64,000 nt of DNA from CAYWXV01 sp964462535. Lineage in GTDB: Bacteria; Bacteroidota; Ignavibacteria; OLB7. The stretch covers positions 7,146 through 71,145 of the forward strand of contig CAYWXV010000017.1 of the NCBI GenBank assembly GCA_964462535.1, given 5' to 3'. Positions 57,915 through 64,000 of the stretch are shown here, piece after piece. Position 1 is the first letter of the stretch. Each line of letters begins with the position of its first letter. The position numbers and the translations under genes were made by a program. Below the pieces are notes generated by a model that was given only the letters and a program-made list of their open reading frames with translations, was not told where the DNA came from and ran no database searches.

Positions 57915-57930
57915 TGTTCCACGTGCGGCG
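57915..57930. other. Degenerate parS-like half site
   Basis: TGTTCCACGTG matches the left 11 bases of the parS core, but the right half (CGGCG) does not. It matches 12 of 16 positions. It may be a decayed site or chance. Confidence 0.25.
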
Positions 57931-57968
57931 TTATCTCCATTGGTAATAGGTATTGAGGGAAATACCCT

Positions 57969-58007
57969 AGAGCGCCCTTCGGTGTTGTGTGGCCCGAAGG
58001 GCGCTCT
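57969..58007 (-). terminator. Hairpin downstream of the second PAP2 paralogue
   Basis: AGAGCGCCCTTCGG pairs with CCGAAGGGCGCTCT. It is 38 bases after the end of the minus-strand PAP2 gene, but the U-tract is poor (AGGGTATTTCC). It most likely ends the PAP2 pair. Confidence 0.65.
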
Positions 58008-58044
58008 GCGTTTCTGCGCTATTAAGTGTTATCACATGCTTCAA

Positions 58045-59028
58045 TCACCATCTCCATTGAACTCCAACCGCTGGAGATCCATCGGACAGAAGTGCAAGGC
58101 ATGGCGTTGGTCCATGCTCTCGAACATCGTACGATTCCATTTCGGGTAAATCGCGACGATCGGATCGTCGGGACCCAACGATCTTCCCAAAGCTATAGCC
58201 AAGTGCAAGCGCGAGTGGGAAGTCACTCCACCAATGCATACCGGAAGAGACCAGGCCGATCCCGAGAGCACCGAGGACCGGGTATCCAACCCACGGGAGC
58301 CAGGTGAGTTCGGGATAATTCCGCATGATGACGGTCAACGTTGCCGTGGCGGTAGAAAGATGTCCGGACGGGAATGCGTCGTAGCGGGGAACGTGACGTT
58401 GATACTCAATTGGATTCGGAAGGAGAGCCCAGCGCCCTGTCGGCGAGGTTGCAGCGGAGGGGCGCTGACGCCCGGTTAGATGTTTGACGAGTTGCACCAC
58501 GCCACCGCAAGCCAGAATCACCTCCGTCACCTGACTGGCCGTTCGAATGGCACGATTGTCACCCGCAATGAAGCCGTAGGCGCCGAAGAGAGCGGCTACT
58601 CCGAATTGGAAGGTTCCGTCGCCGATCAAGACTGCGCCATCACAGAACCGCCTGAAGTCCGTTGACCCGTCGTATTCCTTTCGGATAGTCCGATACCCAT
58701 GCTCGTCGATCTGAACAAGACCAGCCGTCGCGACTCCAATCCCGGCAATCACTGGAGCGTTGCTGATGTTGATAGTGTTTACTGCCCATCCGGCCCAGTC
58801 ACCAGGAAGATTGGTAATGAAATCGATAGGACCTGGGAGATAGTCCGGATCGGCTGGAATCGAGGGTGGTGTGAGGCTCCCGGCAATCGCATTCGTATCG
58901 GCCCCCCCCGTTCCATCAGGTACTGGTGCCGGTACTGAGACCGACTCGTCAGGAGCCGTGACGACTGTGTCGGCGCCGGGGGTTAGAACCAGAGTACCCA
59001 GCCCCATAAGTAGTGACGCTGCAATCAT
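58045..59028 (-). CDS. PAP2-family protein, downstream paralogue of a tandem pair
   Basis: A 327-residue exported membrane protein. The N-terminus MIAASLLMGLGTLVL is a signal or anchor. The core is a PAP2 fold: K-x6-R-P is present (KHLTGRQRP) and the second motif is FPSGH. The third motif reads GIGLVSSGMHWWSD, so the SR pair of SR-x5-H is replaced by GL while the His remains. It shares about half its residues with the upstream paralogue (ITNLPGDW, FIGDG-like, YGFIA, ASQVTEVILACGGVVQL). It starts 26 bases after that gene. Substrate unknown; activity uncertain because of the missing Arg. Confidence 0.8.
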   Translation of the reverse strand: MIAASLLMGLGTLVLTPGADTVVTAPDESVSVPAPVPDGTGGADTNAIAGSLTPPSIPADPDYLPGPIDFITNLPGDWAGWAVNTINISNAPVIAGIGVATAGLVQIDEHGYRTIRKEYDGSTDFRRFCDGAVLIGDGTFQFGVAALFGAYGFIAGDNRAIRTASQVTEVILACGGVVQLVKHLTGRQRPSAATSPTGRWALLPNPIEYQRHVPRYDAFPSGHLSTATATLTVIMRNYPELTWLPWVGYPVLGALGIGLVSSGMHWWSDFPLALALGYSFGKIVGSRRSDRRDLPEMESYDVREHGPTPCLALLSDGSPAVGVQWRW

Positions 59029-59054
59029 GACGGTGCCGCTTGTGGAATGTGTTT

Positions 59055-60044
59055 TTAGCGCGTCCAGGTCAGACCGAGCGCCGGAGAGCCATCCGAGAAG
59101 AAGGAGAGAGAGAAGTGGGGGGATCGATCGGGAAGCCTGGAGGCATGCTCCCCCTCGTAGCGGTCGTCGGAGCGACGTGATCCAACCAGTCGACCAAACG
59201 TGTAGCCGAGCCCGATGGACAACGGATAGTCGCTCCACCAATGGATGCCCGCTCCAACCATGCCTACCGCAAGGGCGCCAATGGCTGGATATCCCACCCA
59301 TGGAAGCCATGTCGCTTCGGGATAGTTCTCCATGATCACGGTGAGTGTTGCAAGGGCGGTTGCGACATGGCCCGAGGGGAAGGCATCGTAGTGAGGGACG
59401 TGTTTGTGGTATTCGATCTGGTTTGGAAGAAGGGCCCATCTACCGGTTGGCGAGGTCGCCACATACGGACTCTCCCGCCCGGTCAGATGCTTCAACAACT
59501 GCACGACCCCGCCACACGCAAGAATAACCTCGGTGGTCTGGCTCGCGGTCCGAATCGCGCGCGAGTCGTTGGCGATAAAACCATATAGCCCAAAGAGACA
59601 GCCGATCCCAAATTGGAACTTCCCGTCTCCTATGAAGACCGCCATATCGCTTGCTTTCTGAAACGAGGTATCGTGGAGATAGGAGTCGCGCAGTCCAACG
59701 TACCAGTCGTCGTCTACCAATACCAGACCGACCGTTGCCACGGTAATAGCAGCAGCGTATGGGATGTTCTCTGGTACGATCGTCTCCTTTGTCCAGTCGA
59801 TCCAGTCCCCGGGAAGATTGGTGACGAAGTCGAGCGGTCCCGGTCGGTAGTTCGCGCGATCCAGGCCTGTAACACCAACATGTGTATCCGGGACATCAAA
59901 CGGTGGCAGACTGTCGGACGCCATGACTGAATCCAGCCGTGAGGTCGCAACGATCATGCTGACGGAGTCGACCTGCGGAGATACAGTATCAGCAGGTGGC
60001 GGAGCCAACGTCCCAAGTCCAAGCAGAATTGCCGTGAGAAGCAT
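59055..60044 (-). CDS. PAP2-family protein, upstream paralogue of a tandem pair
   Basis: A 329-residue paralogue of the next gene. The N-terminus MLLTAILLGLGTLAPPPADTV is a signal or anchor, chosen as start over a longer frame. FPSGH is intact. The first motif is KHLTGRESP, so the Arg of R-P is replaced by Ser, and the third motif is AVGMVGAGIHWWSD, so that Arg is missing too (the His remains). With two catalytic Arg lost, it may be inactive or use another substrate. It diverges from the DUF2314-type gene across 183 bases. Confidence 0.8.
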   Translation of the reverse strand: MLLTAILLGLGTLAPPPADTVSPQVDSVSMIVATSRLDSVMASDSLPPFDVPDTHVGVTGLDRANYRPGPLDFVTNLPGDWIDWTKETIVPENIPYAAAITVATVGLVLVDDDWYVGLRDSYLHDTSFQKASDMAVFIGDGKFQFGIGCLFGLYGFIANDSRAIRTASQTTEVILACGGVVQLLKHLTGRESPYVATSPTGRWALLPNQIEYHKHVPHYDAFPSGHVATALATLTVIMENYPEATWLPWVGYPAIGALAVGMVGAGIHWWSDYPLSIGLGYTFGRLVGSRRSDDRYEGEHASRLPDRSPHFSLSFFSDGSPALGLTWTR

Positions 60045-60227
60045 GTGTGTCGGTGAACGTGTCGAAGTCGATGCGGGAAGAAGAATGGGGAGGTAACGCG
60101 GAAGACCGGCCGAATGTACACAAGCCCCCGCATTGTCGCAATCAATCAACATTCGCCGTACTCTTCCGCATTGCTACCTTTGTCCTCCCTGTTCAATGTC
60201 GTTACTCTCACCAGCTCTCCTTTCACT

Positions 60228-60692
60228 ATGCGAGTCGCCGTGATATGCCTCGGGCTTCTTCTAGCCGCAGCAGTTCTTCTAAGAGCACAGGATGGGGAGC
60301 CGTCGGATGGAGTTCAGTCGATCGAGGGACGTGACGCGATTCAGGCTTTCCTGAAGAAGATCGAAGGCCCGGCCGCAAAGGCCCGCGAGAGTTGGCCGGG
60401 AGTTCGCGAGCGTTTCAAGAGCGGGCTTCCAGAAGGCGCAACCCTGACGGTTGTGACGATCATGAAAGATGAGTCCGGAGCAACAGAGGTGATTGATGTT
60501 CGTGTGGATCGTGTTGAGAATGGGTTGATTCATGGCACCATCGCCACACCCATAACCGCCATTGCCGGTTTCAAGGAAGGTGACGAGTATGCATTTCCCG
60601 AAGCCCTTCTCTTCGACTGGGTGATACTCAATAGCGATGGCACGGGCGAGGGGAACTATATCGAAGAGGTGCTGGACGAGGAGGGATGTTAG
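60228..60692 (+). CDS. Exported DUF2314-type protein
   Basis: A 154-residue protein with a signal peptide (MRVAVICLGLLLAAAVLLRAQ), which sets the start at 60228. The middle and end resemble DUF2314: KARESWPGVRERFKSGLPEGATL, then AGFKEGDEYAFPEALLFDWVILN and GNYIEEVL. The function of this family is unknown; members often appear as small, exported or cytoplasmic proteins. It lies 85 bases upstream of the APH-type kinase gene. Confidence 0.75.
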   Translation: MRVAVICLGLLLAAAVLLRAQDGEPSDGVQSIEGRDAIQAFLKKIEGPAAKARESWPGVRERFKSGLPEGATLTVVTIMKDESGATEVIDVRVDRVENGLIHGTIATPITAIAGFKEGDEYAFPEALLFDWVILNSDGTGEGNYIEEVLDEEGC

Positions 60693-60777
60693 ATGCTCAC
60701 CGCCGCGAACGCCAGAACGCTGCTCAGTTGGAAGTCCTTCATGCCGCGGAAGGACATCATGCACCCAATAATCCAGA

Positions 60778-61728
60778 ATGCTTACTGACGACCTGCAGAT
60801 TCATCGTGATCTTCTCGCGGAGCGGGCAATTGCTTTATGGGGGGACGGGTTCACACTCTCCCACGTGGCCGACAGCGGTAATTCGGTCTTCATTGCCGAA
60901 CGACGTGGGCTCAAGGTGATTCTTCGTCTCACAAACCCGGCGTACCGAAGTGAGATCGAGTGTCAAGGGGAACTGGACTATCTCCTCCACCTGTCGCGTT
61001 GCCGCTGTCGCGTTGCCGTCCCGCTTCCCTCCCGCAATGGGAATCTGACGGAGATAGTCTCGGAGGGAGAATCGACACTGATTGCCTCTCTCTTTCGCTG
61101 GGCGCCGGGGCTACTTGTGTCACCAGGCGATCGCAACTGGAACCGATTATTCTTTCAGGAATGGGGAAGAAGTCTTGGTGAGATTCATCGCGCATCGAAG
61201 AGCTTCACACCGTCGGATGAAGGAGCGCGATGGGACTGGGATCAGGAGATTCTCCTGAGAGATGCGATGAGATTGATACCGGAAGAGGAAACGGAGGTGC
61301 GTCGGCGGTTCATGAGCGTGGTGGAGACAATACAGTCCCTGCCCACATCAACCGACGTCTATGGCATGACGCATGGAGATTTCGCACCGCAGAACTTTCG
61401 CTTCGATCCCATCAACGGCATCACGTCGTTTGACTTCGGAAACTGCTGTCGGCATTTCTATGCATCGGACGTCGCAATCTCCTTCACTGCCCTCCGTCGC
61501 CGTTCACCGGACGAACAGGTGAAGGCTCGCACGGAGATTCTGGATGGGTATCGGCAGATTCTTCCATTCACCGAAGAGCAGGAAGCAACGCTTCCGCTCA
61601 TGCATGCGCTTCGTGTTCACTATGTCTATCTCTCGCGGCTGTATAAATTCGGTCCTATTCCTACCGATGCTGAATTTGGAATTTTGAATGGCTTACGTGA
61701 GTGGGTTTTGGATGAAGAGGTGCCATAA
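60778..61728 (+). CDS. Phosphotransferase of the APH/choline kinase family
   Basis: A 316-residue kinase-fold protein of the aminoglycoside-phosphotransferase superfamily. The catalytic loop is GMTHGDFAPQNFRF (H-G-D-x4-N) and the metal motif is ITSFDFGNCCRHF (D-F-G). The N-terminal lobe lacks an obvious Gly-loop but has GLKVILRLTNP, where the Lys/Arg lies. Such enzymes phosphorylate small molecules such as choline, homoserine or sugars; resistance should not be assumed. The substrate is unknown. A small protein gene follows 25 bases later. Confidence 0.8.
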   Translation: MLTDDLQIHRDLLAERAIALWGDGFTLSHVADSGNSVFIAERRGLKVILRLTNPAYRSEIECQGELDYLLHLSRCRCRVAVPLPSRNGNLTEIVSEGESTLIASLFRWAPGLLVSPGDRNWNRLFFQEWGRSLGEIHRASKSFTPSDEGARWDWDQEILLRDAMRLIPEEETEVRRRFMSVVETIQSLPTSTDVYGMTHGDFAPQNFRFDPINGITSFDFGNCCRHFYASDVAISFTALRRRSPDEQVKARTEILDGYRQILPFTEEQEATLPLMHALRVHYVYLSRLYKFGPIPTDAEFGILNGLREWVLDEEVP

Positions 61729-61753
61729 CGCACTTTAATATGTGGAGAACAAC

Positions 61754-61930
61754 ATGGATGAGATGATCAACAAGTTGATCGAAAAAACAGGGATCGATCG
61801 TGAGACCGCCAACAAGGTGATCGAGTTCCTGAAAGAGCACGCTGCCGAGATTCCGGGATGGCTGGAGCAGGCAGGTCTGGGTGGTGTCGCCGACAAGGTC
61901 GGTGGTCTGTTCGGAGGCGATAAGAACTAG
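61754..61930 (+). CDS. Small helical protein, YidB/DUF-like
   Basis: A 58-residue protein, MDEMINKLIEKTGIDRETAN at the start, with a helix-turn-helix-like short bundle and a Gly-rich end (GGVADKVGGLFGG). Small proteins with a DRETANKVIEFLK core and a terminal Gly-rich turn are widespread and usually called DUF2267/DUF937-like; I do not assign one. GGAG six bases upstream favours the ATG at 61754 over a GTG at 61742. It probably shares a transcript with the kinase. Confidence 0.75.
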   Translation: MDEMINKLIEKTGIDRETANKVIEFLKEHAAEIPGWLEQAGLGGVADKVGGLFGGDKN

Positions 61931-62265
61931 ACCACCTGGTTGATAGGGATAAGAGATGGCGGCAGAGAGTGCTTCTTTGCCGCCATGCTCGCTTTCTTGC
62001 CTGACGTTTGAGCGTGAATTGAAACCGGAAGAAGACATTTAATAATGAATGATGGAGTGACATGCGGGATGCTCGGTGCGCGACGCAACGCACGCGACTC
62101 GATATGTGGGGACGCGACGGGATGTGAAGGGGATGCGTGAACACAACGCAAAGACATGGAGCCACAGAGACGCAAGCAGTCGTTGGACCATGAGCCTGTG
62201 AACTTTGACAGGCACGCAAACAATTCGGCTCCTACGGTGTTATTGAAGAAATGCTGGTGATCCGC
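61931..62265. other. Intergenic region with a weak terminator
   Basis: Apart from the hairpin at 61956-61986 I see no gene or RNA. The middle has purine-rich, low-information sequence (around 62095-62200). The promoter of the partial T9SS gene should lie at its right end. Confidence 0.45.
61956..61997 (+). terminator. Possible terminator after the small protein gene
   Basis: ATGGCGGCA pairs with TGCCGCCAT across a 13-base loop, followed by a weakly T-rich GCTCGCTTTCTTGC. It lies 25 bases after the stop of the small gene. Confidence 0.55.
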
Positions 62266-64000
62266 ATGAAGATCTTCTCATTCCTCCTCTTCATTCTTCT
62301 TTCCTCTCTCTTCCTTCTTGACCCGCCCCCGGCGCGTTCCCAGGACATCAACCCCGTCAACCCCGACGCCTGTACCCTCCAGGAGATCGGACGGATGGAC
62401 GGATGGATCACCGAAACGAAGCGGCGGGGCTGGGGGCAGAATTTCGGCATGGAGATCTACGCGGTCGGCGACGTGAACAACGACTCGCTGGCCGACTGGG
62501 TCGTTGCGTACAATCAGTGTGATACGCTCTTCTACGGACCGAACGATATCGACAAGATGCCGGTCAGGCTGGTGCTCTATCATGGCGTACGGGGCGGGGT
62601 ACCCGATCCGCAATCGGGAGTATTGCTTGGCGCGGATGAATTATGGACCAGTACGACTTTCGTGGCCGCAGGCCGCTTCGACGATGATCCGTATGTCGAC
62701 CTCGTGCTGGCAATCTCCACCTTCTTCGACACCACCGATGGAAGCGGAGGATACACGACGTGGAGAGTTGTTGTCTACTGGGGTGGTCCGTCAGGTCAAT
62801 ACACAAACGCGGATACCACGCACCTTGAGAATGGCGGTCGACTTTGGGGGCTGCCGCGAGCTGGGGTTGTCGATCGAGGACGGCGTCTTCCGGAGGCTCT
62901 GATCCTGTGGGCAGGCGGCACGATCATCAACGGAGTCATCACGCCGACAGCGAGGGTTCATGTCTTCGAGAGCGAGGACGGAGGCCGCTGGGGACGCGAC
63001 GGCAGGCCGAGAACAGCACGCTGGAGCTGGTGGAACGCGCCCGACGCCCGTCGCGCGCAGTTCATCGATCACGACGGCGATGACCGACTCGACATCGCCT
63101 TCATCTCCGATGAACTCGTCGACTCGACGACCATCACTGTTCTCTACGGTTCGGCCGATGGATTCTTCGACACCACGGCCACCGAGTTCGTCTCCCTTCT
63201 GATCGCCAACGGACGGCACATGCTCTTCACCGATGTCACGGGTGACGACGCGCCCGACCTGCTGACGATGGCCGGCAGTCAGGAACTCATGAAGGTGTTC
63301 GTTGGTCGTCGTGGGCATCGGCTTGTGGAGCAGTACGGGACGGGGAAAGATCCGCCCGACCCTGGGGGAGGACGTCCGTTCGGGCGTCCGTGGGCATCGA
63401 TCGCCCTGCCGAAGAAGCTCAACAACGTCTGGCCGTCACTCGGGTTCGAGAAGCTGTTCGATGTCGGTGATGTGGGGCGCGATAAGATCAGTGATGCGGT
63501 TCCTCTGTCGCGCCCGAGTCTCTTCGTCTACTCGACGGGCGACTACTTCGATGAGTACATCGATGCCCTGATTCCGATCAATTCCCAGTCCGTGACCCGC
63601 GCCGTTCGCGTTGGTGACGTTGACGGCTCAGGTAGGGACGCGGTGGCCGTGAACTATGGCATCACGCCCGGCGGCATCGTCTTCTACCGAACGAACTCGT
63701 GCGTGGAGCAGGCTGGTGGTCGCTATACGCCGGTGCCTCCGGGAACCGGCAAGCCGACCGGCGGCGTCACCGGAGCGGAGCGTCCGCTGCTTCGGACGAT
63801 CGCCGTGCGTCTGAGCCCGAACCCGTCGCGGGACCGGGTGCGTGTCGAGTGGGACGGACCACCCACCGCCGGTGTATCGATCTACGACGCCGCCGGGAAC
63901 GAGGCGGCGAGATGGTCGGGATGGGATCACGCGATCGAGCTGGATCTGGCCCGATGGCCCCGTGGCGCGTATCGCGTGCAGGTGCGGAGCCGTGAGGGCG
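62266..64000 (+). CDS. FG-GAP-like T9SS protein, cut by the window end
   Basis: The frame is open from the ATG at 62266 through the window end (at least 578 residues). A signal peptide (MKIFSFLLFILLSSLFLLDP) is followed by recurring Asp-rich phrases such as AVGDVNNDSLADWVVAY, AAGRFDDDPYVDLVLA, IDHDGDDRLDIAF, DVTGDDAPDLLTMAG and VGDVDGSGRDAVAVNYG. These are FG-GAP/VCBS beta-propeller calcium-loop motifs. The C-terminus already shows a T9SS sorting domain (VRLSPNPSRDRVRVEW ... IYDAAGNE ... RGAYRVQV), so only a few residues are missing. Function unknown; such propellers are often adhesins or secreted binding proteins. Confidence 0.85.
   Translation, partial: MKIFSFLLFILLSSLFLLDPPPARSQDINPVNPDACTLQEIGRMDGWITETKRRGWGQNFGMEIYAVGDVNNDSLADWVVAYNQCDTLFYGPNDIDKMPVRLVLYHGVRGGVPDPQSGVLLGADELWTSTTFVAAGRFDDDPYVDLVLAISTFFDTTDGSGGYTTWRVVVYWGGPSGQYTNADTTHLENGGRLWGLPRAGVVDRGRRLPEALILWAGGTIINGVITPTARVHVFESEDGGRWGRDGRPRTARWSWWNAPDARRAQFIDHDGDDRLDIAFISDELVDSTTITVLYGSADGFFDTTATEFVSLLIANGRHMLFTDVTGDDAPDLLTMAGSQELMKVFVGRRGHRLVEQYGTGKDPPDPGGGRPFGRPWASIALPKKLNNVWPSLGFEKLFDVGDVGRDKISDAVPLSRPSLFVYSTGDYFDEYIDALIPINSQSVTRAVRVGDVDGSGRDAVAVNYGITPGGIVFYRTNSCVEQAGGRYTPVPPGTGKPTGGVTGAERPLLRTIAVRLSPNPSRDRVRVEWDGPPTAGVSIYDAAGNEAARWSGWDHAIELDLARWPRGAYRVQVRSREG

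Overview
The window looks like a draft chromosome scaffold of a Bacteroidota/FCB-group bacterium, most like the Ignavibacteria/Chlorobi/Kapabacteria branch. The reasons are moderate-to-high GC content, several large exported proteins ending in type IX secretion (T9SS) sorting domains with NPxP, G(L/R)xV and SGLYYY-like motifs, SPOR, Omp28, DUF1573 and IgGFc-binding-type proteins, and few strong Shine-Dalgarno sites. A run of exactly 100 N at 46162-46261 is an assembly gap inside the nusA repeat tail. This assignment is inference; no rRNA gene is present to confirm it.

Layout. 0-9 kb: a tandem universal stress protein, a small conserved protein, PEP synthase, an L-type lectin overlapping a PAP2 phosphatase, and a PDZ/membrane/SpoIIE-type phosphatase. 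9-13.4 kb: an anti-sigma-like protein and an ECF sigma factor, transcribed away from a T9SS cargo with an acidic stretch and a Gln/Met-rich coiled coil. 13.4-25.1 kb: a six-gene minus-strand operon (TPR protein, outer-membrane barrel, SPOR protein, SbcD, SbcC, HAD hydrolase) mixing envelope and DNA-repair functions. 25.2-31.7 kb: a small FN3-like exported protein, an MBL hydrolase, an RmlD-type reductase, mnmG and mnmE, then plus-strand DUF1573 and lipoprotein genes. Two parS-like 16-mers flank mnmG. 31.7-34.1 kb: hsp20-dnaK. 34.1-34.8 kb: a non-coding, AT-richer stretch rich in DnaA-box-like 9-mers.

34.8-48.3 kb: pepA and guaA, then the classic translation/RNA operon rimP-nusA-infB-rbfA-truB-ribF-rpsO-pnp, all on the minus strand. 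48.3-53.3 kb: a dispersed MITE-like repeat (second copy at 5.9 kb), rpiB of the mycobacterial active-site type, a membrane/SRPBCC fusion, a LolD-like ATPase and an Omp28/thioredoxin-like T9SS cargo. 53.7-64 kb: a 1376-residue IgGFc-binding-type T9SS protein, two tandem divergent PAP2 paralogues, an exported DUF2314-type protein, an APH-family kinase, a 58-residue small protein and a FG-GAP-like T9SS cargo cut by the window end.

Most of the window is core housekeeping. The most unusual signals are the parS pair around mnmG, two separate DnaA-box clusters (1.2 kb and 34.4-34.6 kb), the dispersed repeat, the low-complexity tails on NusA and Pnp, and the sigma/anti-sigma/coiled-coil cargo locus. 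I saw no CRISPR array, prophage, IS transposase, rRNA or tRNA gene.
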